A DNA stretch of 30,133 bases from JAXJSP01 sp036310005. Its GTDB lineage: Bacteria; Bacillota; Clostridia; Oscillospirales; Acutalibacteraceae. Of this stretch, positions 6,300-13,738 are shown one piece after another. Numbering within the stretch: the first letter of the stretch is position 1; each line of letters begins with the position of its first letter. The translations under genes and the position numbers were made by a program. Where the stretch lies: positions 1 to 30,133 of the forward strand of contig JAXJSP010000021.1 in the NCBI GenBank assembly GCA_036310005.1. The letters run 5' to 3'. The notes under the pieces were generated by a model that saw only the letters and a program-made list of their open reading frames with translations, made no database searches and was not told the DNA's origin.

Positions 6300-6964
6300 T
6301 ATTTTAACCTTTCGATAATAAAGTTTTCAATTTGAGCGACAGACTGTTCCAAAGTCTGCCAACTTGTATCAATAACTGTAGAATCTTCAGCAGGCTTCAA
6401 AGGAGCAACATCTCTGTGTGAATCATTATAATCTCTGACTTTAATATCTTCGATTACCTCCTCAAGATTTGCGTCCATTCCCTTTTCGACCATTTCTTTA
6501 TATCTTCTTTCTGCTCTGCATTCAACACAGGCAGTTAAGAAAATTTTAACGGTTGCATTTGGTAAAACGACAGTTCCGATATCTCTGCCATCCATAATGA
6601 CATTGTTTTTTTCAGCCAAATCTCTTTGTATAGAAAGCAAATGTGCTCTTACTTCGGGAATTGCTGAAACAGTTGATGCCGCCATAGAAATCTGCGGTGT
6701 TCTGATTTTACCGGACACATCTTCGCCATTTAAAAATACGCACTGCACACCGTCAATATATTTTATTTCAACTTTTGCATTACCTAAATTATCAACTATT
6801 TTTTCAGTTTCTTCGGCGGAAATTCCGTTTGAAATCATATAATATGCCAAAGTTCTGTAAATGGCACCGGTATCTACATAAATGTATCCTATTTTTTTCG
6901 CTACACCTTTCGCGATGGTGCTTTTTCCTGCACCTGCAGGTCCGTCAATAGCAATTGAAATCAT
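6299..6964 (-). CDS. cmk: Cytidylate kinase
   Basis: 221 residues from the ATG at 6964, which has AAAGGAG upstream; a longer in-frame reading would overlap the preceding gene. Cmk phosphorylates CMP and dCMP with ATP, feeding CTP and dCTP pools. The Walker A motif GPAGAGKS is at residues 8-15, right after the first strand (SIAID). VDTGAIYR and MDGRDIGTVV are the family's nucleoside-monophosphate-binding motifs, and RRYKEM lies in the lid region. The length is typical. It is the second gene of a four-gene operon that starts with the FAD oxidoreductase 13 bp upstream. Confidence 0.95.
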   Translation of the reverse strand: MISIAIDGPAGAGKSTIAKGVAKKIGYIYVDTGAIYRTLAYYMISNGISAEETEKIVDNLGNAKVEIKYIDGVQCVFLNGEDVSGKIRTPQISMAASTVSAIPEVRAHLLSIQRDLAEKNNVIMDGRDIGTVVLPNATVKIFLTACVECRAERRYKEMVEKGMDANLEEVIEDIKVRDYNDSHRDVAPLKPAEDSTVIDTSWQTLEQSVAQIENFIIERLK

Positions 6965-6977
6965 AATAAAATCTCCT

Positions 6978-8186
6978 TTAAATATTATTTCCGGCAGCAT
7001 ATCCTGTAGAGAAAGCGATTTGTAAATTAAAACCGCCGGTATATGCATCTACATCTAAAACTTCACCGGCAAAGAATAAGCCCTTACATAATTTTGACTG
7101 CATGGTTTTAGGGTTAATTTCTTTAGTATTAACCCCGCCTCTTGTAATTATCGCCTCATCAATAGGTCTGAATGACTTTGCATTCAACTCAAAGTTCTTA
7201 AGTAAATCAACTATAATTATTCTGTTTTCCTTTGTGATTTGGTTAACTTTTAAATGAGGGTTAATTCCGGTTAGTTTTATAAATACATTAATAAGTTTTT
7301 GTGGTAATAAGTCATTTAATGCATTACAAAAATCTTTATTTGAATATTTATTAAAATCACGAATTAATCGTGAGTCTAATTCTTCATTAGACAAAGCAGG
7401 TTTTAAATCAATAATGATTTTACAAGCAGAAATATCATTTACATGAGCAGAACCGCTTAAAATCAAGGGACCGCTTACGCCAAAATGCGTAAATAACATT
7501 TCTCCCTGTTCGGAATATACAGTTTTTTCGCCTTGTTTGAATGTTACTCTTATATTTTTTAATGAAAGCCCCATTAAATCTTTGCAAAAAGTTTCTTTAC
7601 AGACAATAGGTACCAGAGAAGGCAGTAATTCAGTAATACTGTGACCTGCTTGCTTTGCTAATAAATATCCGTCACCTGATGAACCTGTATTCGGATAAGA
7701 TTTTCCGCCTGTACAAACAATTACCGCATCACAGTCTATTATTTGATTATTATCTAATTTTACACCTTTTATACTATTATTATCTATAATTAGACTTTTA
7801 ACCGATGTGTTATATATAATTTGATTTAAACAGTTGTACTTAACTAAAGCATTTACAATATCTTTTGCGTTATCAGAAACAGGAAATACTCTGTTTCCTC
7901 TTTCGGTTTTTAATTCAACATTTAAAGAATTAAACAATTCAAGCGTGTCTTTGCTGCTAAAGTTATTAAAACAACTATATAAAAACCTTGAATTACTCAC
8001 AGTATTATCAAGCAGAGTCTGAACATCACAATTATTAGTAACATTACATCTGCCCTTGCCTGTTATCGACAATTTAATTCCGGCTTTGTTTTTCTTTTCA
8101 ATAATAATTACATCGTGTCCGTTTTTTTGCGCAGTTGCTGCTGCAATTAATCCGGAAGCGCCTGCCCCAATTACAACTACTTTCAT
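6978..8186 (-). CDS. HI0933/BaiN-family FAD-dependent oxidoreductase
   Basis: 402 residues, full length for the family. The N-terminal dinucleotide-binding fold has GAGASG (residues 7-12) and a closing acidic residue in VIIIEKK. The family signature GKGRCNVTN follows at about 43-51. The C-terminal FAD motif contains FFAGEVLDVDAYTGGFNLQ. Members are flavoproteins of mostly unknown substrate; a Clostridium relative, BaiN, was linked to bile-acid dehydroxylation, but that cannot be assumed here. The gene opens the cmk-plsC-ispH::rpsA operon, an arrangement often seen in Clostridia, with its own promoter at 8214-8242 and a CGGAG ribosome binding site. Confidence 0.85.
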   Translation of the reverse strand: MKVVVIGAGASGLIAAATAQKNGHDVIIIEKKNKAGIKLSITGKGRCNVTNNCDVQTLLDNTVSNSRFLYSCFNNFSSKDTLELFNSLNVELKTERGNRVFPVSDNAKDIVNALVKYNCLNQIIYNTSVKSLIIDNNSIKGVKLDNNQIIDCDAVIVCTGGKSYPNTGSSGDGYLLAKQAGHSITELLPSLVPIVCKETFCKDLMGLSLKNIRVTFKQGEKTVYSEQGEMLFTHFGVSGPLILSGSAHVNDISACKIIIDLKPALSNEELDSRLIRDFNKYSNKDFCNALNDLLPQKLINVFIKLTGINPHLKVNQITKENRIIIVDLLKNFELNAKSFRPIDEAIITRGGVNTKEINPKTMQSKLCKGLFFAGEVLDVDAYTGGFNLQIAFSTGYAAGNNI

Positions 8187-8213
8187 AAATACTCCGTTAA
8201 AAATATTAAAGAT

Positions 8214-8242
8214 ATAATATCATAAAACAGTAATTTTATCAA
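8214..8242 (-). promoter_or_regulatory. Predicted promoter of the oxidoreductase-cmk-plsC-ispH operon
   Basis: Minus-strand TTGATA (8237-8242), 17-bp spacer, TATTAT (8214-8219), about 30 bp before the first start codon and immediately after the terminator of the upstream gene. Confidence 0.6.
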
Positions 8243-8243
8243 T

Positions 8244-8284
8244 ATAAAAGAGAATAAGCTTTAAATCAAAAAGCCTATTCTCTT
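8244..8284 (-). terminator. Terminator of the dockerin-pseudokinase operon
   Basis: AAGAGAATA (8248-8256) pairs with TATTCTCTT (8276-8284) and GCTTT with AAAGC inside, across one mismatch. On the minus strand a TTTTATATT tail follows. It lies just after the stop codon at 8293. Confidence 0.7.
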
Positions 8285-8292
8285 AAAATTAG

Positions 8293-10044
8293 TTACTGGG
8301 AAACTTCTGAAGTTACAACTTGAGTTGAGTCGCTTGCCTGAGATGTTTGCGGAACAACGGTAACCTGCTGACCTTCAGTACTCGATACAACCGTTGATGA
8401 ATCAGTAAGCGCAGAATATTTAAAATCATTAATATATACAATGATCTCATCATATATTTTTGCTTTTTCATTCGCCTGGATATTAGTGCCTATTACTTTA
8501 CCGCCATCAATAGTAATATCAGTTTTATACTCATATTTAATGTTGTTAAAGCCTTTTTCGAGCAAATCTATAACAGTATTACTCAAAGTCCAGCCTTTAT
8601 AATCACCAACTGCAACCGATTCAGGTCCTAAACTGATAGTAAGTTCAATTTCACTTCCGTCTTCTAAAACAGTTCCGGATGAAGGTTTTTGTTCAATAAC
8701 TATACCTTTTGCGACATCATCGCGATGCACTACATTTATTTTAGTTGAAAAATAAATATAGTTTCCGCTGTCTTTATATACTTGAGAATAAGATTTGCCG
8801 ATATAATCGGCAACTGCATGTCCGTTGAGAATATAAGAAGATGTCTGAGAATTTAAAGAATTATCCGAAACATTTTCTGATGAAACTGCTTGATCGGAAG
8901 GAAAATTAAAATCGTTATTAGAATTACTGTTGTTTTTTGTCAATAAAATAACAAAAGCAATAACAACAATAATTAATGTAATTCCTAAAACTGCTCCTCC
9001 GATGATAATGATATTCTTAGTGTTATCTGTGTTTTTTTGCACATTATTATCATTATTATCTTTTAGTTTTGCAGTTTTTTCTTGTTTTGTTTTATTATCA
9101 ACACTATCGGCAAACAAGCCGGTAATAAAATCTTCAACACTTGAAAATCTGTTAGTTGCCTGAACATTCAGACCGGTAGACAAAATTGAGATTACATGTT
9201 TAGTCATATTTTGAGCTGTTTTACTCGAAACAGTCAAAGTTGCATTGTTCACCCTCAAAGTTGCTTTTTCGGGAACTATACCGCTCAAGGCAAAAAATAT
9301 TACCGCGCTCAACGAATAAACATCACTGTAAGAATCGGTATTTTCCCCTTTATACTGTTCTAAAGAAGTAAAACCGTCACAACTTAAAAATGGTATATTT
9401 TCGGAATTAGAACACCTGAACATCCATAAATAAGTATCGTCTATTCTAATTTTATCATCGTTGCAAACAATCAGACTTTCGTTTGATAAACCTAAATGAA
9501 AAATTCCGTTTGTGTTTAAAGCAGATACTGTCGCTAAAACAGGATAAATAAGCGAACTAAATGACGACCATTTATATGGTCCTTTTTCTTTTACTGCCTG
9601 TTTAAGCGTAATATAATCATATTCTGCCGTAACAACATAAAAAGTTCTGTTTTGAGCAAATGTGTTAAGTATCGGTATAAAAGCAGGCAGGCTGTTGAAT
9701 TGCTTTAAAGATGCAACACTTTTAGAGAATTTGTTCGGATTAAAAAACTGCTCAAAACCAAGAGTGGCTTGAACAATCAAGCCATCTCTACTGCAATACT
9801 TTTTAGGAAAATACTCAGTTATACAAACTTTAGTTTCACTGTGAGTATCAAAAGCATAATATTTAATTACTGCATCATTAATTAATTTAATGTTTCCAAC
9901 AATATATCTGTTGTTGAGTAATGTACGAATCGGTAATGCGCTTTCGTCTCTTTCGGAATTTTCATCAAAAGAGCAATTAGAACACTTACCGTTGTTGTTT
10001 TCAAAAGAAAAACAATTCATACATAAAGAATCATACTGTCCCAA
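8293..10044 (-). CDS. Membrane pseudokinase with zinc ribbon and PASTA repeats
   Basis: 583 residues. An N-terminal zinc-ribbon-like motif has CMNC and CSNC (residues 8-24). Residues about 45-315 follow a serine/threonine kinase fold, seen in KYYAFD, ITEYFPKKY, SLEQYKG and SDVYSLSAVIFFALSG. The catalytic positions are changed: no glycine loop, Thr76 where the VAIK lysine is expected, HLGLSNES (183-190) in place of HRDxKxxN, and DDT (202-204) for DFG. One membrane helix (about 345-369) leads to two extracellular PASTA-like repeats (about 406-473 and 475-541) and a Ser/Thr-rich tail. PASTA domains in PrkC/StkP-type kinases sense peptidoglycan fragments. I infer a non-catalytic sensor or scaffold. 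The TTG start at 10044 has GGAGTG upstream. It follows the dockerin gene by 35 bp, with no terminator between. Confidence 0.82.
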   Translation of the reverse strand: MGQYDSLCMNCFSFENNNGKCSNCSFDENSERDESALPIRTLLNNRYIVGNIKLINDAVIKYYAFDTHSETKVCITEYFPKKYCSRDGLIVQATLGFEQFFNPNKFSKSVASLKQFNSLPAFIPILNTFAQNRTFYVVTAEYDYITLKQAVKEKGPYKWSSFSSLIYPVLATVSALNTNGIFHLGLSNESLIVCNDDKIRIDDTYLWMFRCSNSENIPFLSCDGFTSLEQYKGENTDSYSDVYSLSAVIFFALSGIVPEKATLRVNNATLTVSSKTAQNMTKHVISILSTGLNVQATNRFSSVEDFITGLFADSVDNKTKQEKTAKLKDNNDNNVQKNTDNTKNIIIIGGAVLGITLIIVVIAFVILLTKNNSNSNNDFNFPSDQAVSSENVSDNSLNSQTSSYILNGHAVADYIGKSYSQVYKDSGNYIYFSTKINVVHRDDVAKGIVIEQKPSSGTVLEDGSEIELTISLGPESVAVGDYKGWTLSNTVIDLLEKGFNNIKYEYKTDITIDGGKVIGTNIQANEKAKIYDEIIVYINDFKYSALTDSSTVVSSTEGQQVTVVPQTSQASDSTQVVTSEVSQ

Positions 10045-10079
10045 TTTATCACTCCGTTAAAGGAAATATGCCGGTATTA

Positions 10080-11654
10080 CTAGTTAATATTAAGAGTTAA
10101 ATTCTTAAGTAATAATAAATCTAAAGAATTGATTGATTGACCGTCTTCAGAAACTTTAGCACTCATAAGTTCATCAGCGTTAAGAGTCTTTTTATTTAAA
10201 AGTGCTGCACGCAAATATAATACATCTGCTGCATCAAGGGTTCCGTTTCTGCTGATATCGCCCAAAATATATGTTGTGTAGTCAAAATTAACAGATTGTC
10301 CGTTATATTCTACAGTACCACTGCCCTTCTTAACGGTATCTGTTGTTGCAGAAATTGTACATTCAGATAAATCAATATCATTTCCAACCTTAATATTGAT
10401 TTCTTCACCAACATAACTGATATTAACAGCAATATTGTTGCCATCAATTTCTTCGCCTACTTTAACATATTCATCTACGACATCAACATTCAGCTCAAAA
10501 TTCAAACTTTCTTCGGTAAACACATCGCTGCTGTCGGTCGTTTTTAAAACAACATTTACGAGTCCGTTTTCGTTTACATATAAGCCGTAAATTTCACTTG
10601 TTGTTGATTCAATGTTATATAATACACATGCAGAATCTTTATATGCAATTACGCTCTTTGGTGTTGTAATTAAATAATATCCTTCCAATTCGGCAAGTGC
10701 AGAATAATTACCGGAATAATGTCCGTTGTCAGAAAATGAAGTCCAAGAACTATTTACACTATACAAACTGCTGACTACTTTTGTAGTTCTGTCGCAACTT
10801 ACAAATTCGCCGACGGTGTTAACGAATTTATAGTCATCGCCTATAAATACTTTAGTGCGTGCAGTTTTGATAACATCATCAGAATAAGCGGTATCTCCCG
10901 CTAAACTAATATTTGAAAAACTCCAAGCGGTATAAGCGGAATCAATTTCTGACTCGTTTAAAAGAAAATATGAGTGTGAAATTCTACCCATATTGTCATT
11001 ATCGTCATTATACACATCTACAAAATACCAATAATCTCCGAGTTTTAACGCATTCCATTTATGCATAGTAGCATAATCGGTTATTTTTATGCTTTCAATT
11101 GAATTTAATTTTAATAAATATTCATACATTAATGAATAAAAGCCGCTGTCTGCATTATCAAAGTCCAATCTGCCTTCTTCATTTGTACCTTTTGTGAAAG
11201 ATTCAACCAAAACATCATGCAAATATAAAGCCTTCTCATAATCAGTTAAGGTTGATGCTACATCTGCAGTTATATCTTGTGCAAATGCCTTAATTGCTGC
11301 ATAATCTGCAAAAAGTTTATCACGGCTTGCATAATCAATATAAGTGAAATTAGCAATACCGGTATCTCTTTCAATATCGGATAATTTGCAGAAAAAATAT
11401 TCAGGATGATCAGTAAACACTTTATTAATTACAGAACTTAATTCGGTTACAAAAGTATTATAATCAGCATAATCGTCGATATAAGCACTACAGTCAATCT
11501 GAGTAATATCAGACCGGCCCATTAAATCAACTTGCTCTACAATATAATTTTCTAAAGATGTTTGTTCAGCGCTTACAGGAAAACAAAAAACTGTTAATCC
11601 CAATAATAAAGAAATAGAAATTATTACAGATAAAAGATTCTTGCCTATTTTCAT
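10080..11654 (-). CDS. Secreted dockerin protein with degenerate transglutaminase-like domain
   Basis: 524 residues from the ATG at 11654 (GGAGG upstream). A signal peptide is clear: MKIGKNLL, a hydrophobic core and a likely cut after PVSA (about residue 29). Residues about 70-235 resemble bacterial transglutaminase-like proteins: TDHPEYFF, YEKALYLHDVLVE, then MHKWNALKLGDYWYFVDVYN with His198 and Asp213 in the expected places. Where the nucleophilic Cys is expected the sequence reads SGFYSLMYEY, so it is probably inactive. The C-terminus (464-524) is a type I dockerin: the first calcium repeat (GDISRNGTLDAADV) looks good, the second (VSEDGQSINSLDLL) is altered. Dockerins bind cohesins on scaffoldins or the cell surface. 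No cohesin gene is in the window. Confidence 0.8.
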   Translation of the reverse strand: MKIGKNLLSVIISISLLLGLTVFCFPVSAEQTSLENYIVEQVDLMGRSDITQIDCSAYIDDYADYNTFVTELSSVINKVFTDHPEYFFCKLSDIERDTGIANFTYIDYASRDKLFADYAAIKAFAQDITADVASTLTDYEKALYLHDVLVESFTKGTNEEGRLDFDNADSGFYSLMYEYLLKLNSIESIKITDYATMHKWNALKLGDYWYFVDVYNDDNDNMGRISHSYFLLNESEIDSAYTAWSFSNISLAGDTAYSDDVIKTARTKVFIGDDYKFVNTVGEFVSCDRTTKVVSSLYSVNSSWTSFSDNGHYSGNYSALAELEGYYLITTPKSVIAYKDSACVLYNIESTTSEIYGLYVNENGLVNVVLKTTDSSDVFTEESLNFELNVDVVDEYVKVGEEIDGNNIAVNISYVGEEINIKVGNDIDLSECTISATTDTVKKGSGTVEYNGQSVNFDYTTYILGDISRNGTLDAADVLYLRAALLNKKTLNADELMSAKVSEDGQSINSLDLLLLKNLTLNIN

Positions 11655-11686
11655 AAACGTGACCTCCAATAATTATTAGCAAATAA

Positions 11687-11715
11687 ATTATAACATATAC
11701 GGTTTGAAAATACAA
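11687..11715 (-). promoter_or_regulatory. Predicted promoter of the dockerin-pseudokinase operon
   Basis: Minus-strand TTGTAT (11710-11715), 17-bp spacer, perfect TATAAT (11687-11692), about 30 bp upstream of the ATG at 11654. Confidence 0.7.
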
Positions 11716-11744
11716 ACACTTTTTTCGGTTACACAAATCAACAG

Positions 11745-11773
11745 TTGAAAAAAAATTAAAAATAGTATAAAAT
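11745..11773 (+). promoter_or_regulatory. Predicted promoter of the lipoprotein-yloU-fakA-recG operon
   Basis: TTGAAA (11745-11750), 17-bp spacer, TAAAAT (11768-11773); TATAAA at 11766 is an alternative -10 with a shorter spacer. It diverges from the dockerin promoter with about 30 bp between them. Confidence 0.5.
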
Positions 11774-11804
11774 AAAATGAAATTCAATTAAAGGGGTATG
11801 TTGT

Positions 11805-13343
11805 TTGAAAAGAATTATTGCATTGATAATGTCAATTTTTATTGTTATATTGTGTTCTTCCTGCAATAACGATAACGAAAATTCCGATAATCAAAACGAA
11901 GCAAACAACAACATCGACAGCAAGCAAACCGAATACTTAACTCTACCTTTTTGCGCAAACGATTTACTCAACCCCTATACCGCTAAAACAAAAGAGAATC
12001 AGGAAATTTCAACTTTACTTTTTGATCCTTTGGTTTTTATTGACGGAAATTATAATGTTGAATATGTATTAGCAACAAGTATTAGTTGTGACGGTAATAC
12101 TTGTACTATTGAATTGAATAACTACAACTGCAGTGACGGTAAAATGATCACTTCGGAAGATATAACTTACAGCATTAAACAAATATTTAATAATAAAGGT
12201 CTTTACTATGACCAACTGAAAAACATTTATTCTTATAAAGCAGTTGATGCAAATACTGTTGAAATTAAACTTGAAAAGTATGATCCATACTTTATAAATA
12301 ATTTAGATTTTCCGATTATATGTCAAGAATCTGCAAGTTTAAAAGATGATAATGACAGAAACATCCCGCCTGTCGGATACGGAAAATATACTTTGGTTAA
12401 CGATAACGGAAATTACTATTTAGAAGCGAATGAAAATTATCATAAAAAAATTGCCGGAAAAAGAATTAATTTGCTAAACTGTCCTGATGATGAATCATTA
12501 AAACACGCTATATCAATAGGTGAAATTGACTGTATATACAGCGACCTTTCCAATAGTTATTTACCTAATCTCAGCGGTACAAGATTTAAAGTTAATCTGA
12601 ATAATCTTGTGTTTATGGGAATCAACAGTAAAAAAGATTATTTAAACAATGCAGAATTCAGGCATATATTAAATTGTTTAATAGACAGACAGAAAATTGT
12701 TGACAGCTCCTACCTTGGATATGCCGAATGCGCAACAGGTCTGTTTAACCCGAATTGGAAGATAGCAAATGATTTCTCAACATTTGATACAACCGTTAAT
12801 TTAGAAAAGTCTGTTGCTTATTTTAATCAATTAGGTTATAATGAGAAAGATAACGAGGGATATTACTTAAATAAAAAGGGCAAACGCTTTAAATTCAAAT
12901 TAATTTATAATTCAGACAATATATCAAGATCAAGCGCTGCTTCGATAATTTGCAGGACTATGATTAAAAACGGAATTGAGATTGAACCTGTAGGTTTAGA
13001 ATATAAAGAATATGTTAAATGTTTAAAAAGCGGTGATTATGATTTATACATCGGTGAAACCCGAATTTCTCAAAGTATGAACATATCCGAAATGATTGAA
13101 AACGATAATGTTTTTTACGGGGTAAGTGAAAACTCCAAGTTCAAAACTACTTTTGCCGATTTTTATTCCGGAAACGGTGATTTAGGTCTGGCTATTAATG
13201 CGTTTAATGACGAATTACCTTTTATACCTATTTGCTACAGATACGGTTTGTTTATATGCAGTAATTCATTAAGCGACTTTAGTTCTCTGGTTCCGTCTGC
13301 AAATTGTGTATATAACGGAATTGAAAATACTTATATTAAATAA
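11805..13343 (+). CDS. Orphan OppA-like solute-binding lipoprotein (SBP family 5)
   Basis: 512 residues. A short hydrophobic signal ends in CSSC, so Cys20 is a probable lipid anchor; the -3 residue is Cys, not the usual Leu. The mature part follows the peptide/nickel-binding pattern: LLFDPLVFIDGNY, the SEDITYSIKQIF element, a GYGKYTLV strand, NENYHKK, and NAEFRHILNCLIDRQKIV late in domain 2. Such proteins catch oligopeptides or similar ligands for an ABC importer. No permease or ATPase gene is adjacent, so it either serves a remote transporter or acts as a sensor. It starts at TTG (GGGG 8 bp upstream); no in-frame ATG is near. The next gene begins 12 bp after its stop, suggesting an operon with yloU. 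Confidence 0.85.
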   Translation: MKRIIALIMSIFIVILCSSCNNDNENSDNQNEANNNIDSKQTEYLTLPFCANDLLNPYTAKTKENQEISTLLFDPLVFIDGNYNVEYVLATSISCDGNTCTIELNNYNCSDGKMITSEDITYSIKQIFNNKGLYYDQLKNIYSYKAVDANTVEIKLEKYDPYFINNLDFPIICQESASLKDDNDRNIPPVGYGKYTLVNDNGNYYLEANENYHKKIAGKRINLLNCPDDESLKHAISIGEIDCIYSDLSNSYLPNLSGTRFKVNLNNLVFMGINSKKDYLNNAEFRHILNCLIDRQKIVDSSYLGYAECATGLFNPNWKIANDFSTFDTTVNLEKSVAYFNQLGYNEKDNEGYYLNKKGKRFKFKLIYNSDNISRSSAASIICRTMIKNGIEIEPVGLEYKEYVKCLKSGDYDLYIGETRISQSMNISEMIENDNVFYGVSENSKFKTTFADFYSGNGDLGLAINAFNDELPFIPICYRYGLFICSNSLSDFSSLVPSANCVYNGIENTYIK

Positions 13344-13355
13344 GGAGTGATATTT

Positions 13356-13706
13356 GTGTTATCATACGAAACTAAATACGGCACTGTAAATATTTCTAAC
13401 AACTTTTTTTCAAAGTTAATAGGAAACGCAATTACATCTTGTTACGGTGTAGCCGGAATGGTTGCTAAAGGACATCAAAAAATATTTGATATTTTTAATA
13501 AAAATCGACTTGTTGACAGAGGCATTACTGTCAAAGGAAATCTAAATTCTATAACAGTTGATTTGCATATTATTGTTCTTTACGGAATCAACATAAATGC
13601 AATTGCAAACAGTATTGTTCATAATGTTAAATATACTGTAAAAGAAGCAACAGGCATTGATGTTAAAAAAGTTATTATCCATGTGGATGGTATGAAAGAA
13701 CAGTAA
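13356..13706 (+). CDS. yloU: Asp23/Gls24 family protein YloU
   Basis: 116 residues from the GTG at 13356, preceded by AAGGAG at 8 bp spacing; an earlier in-frame GTG at 13347 lies inside that ribosome binding site. The pattern is typical of the family: YETKYGTVNIS at the start, CYGVAGMVAK, a VDLHIIVLYG strand, and an ending helix and strand with VKEATGIDVKKVIIHVDGM. Function is unclear; Asp23 homologues associate with the membrane and cell-envelope stress. The yloU-fakA(yloV)-recG order is conserved across Firmicutes, which supports the call. Confidence 0.9.
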   Translation: MLSYETKYGTVNISNNFFSKLIGNAITSCYGVAGMVAKGHQKIFDIFNKNRLVDRGITVKGNLNSITVDLHIIVLYGININAIANSIVHNVKYTVKEATGIDVKKVIIHVDGMKEQ

Positions 13707-13738
13707 ACACAGGCAAGTTACTAAATGGGGTGAATAAT

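Noticed and set aside
11566..11787. Minus-strand frame of 73 codons upstream of the dockerin gene
   Set aside because: It covers the dockerin promoter and signal-peptide region in another frame and is low-complexity AT-rich sequence.
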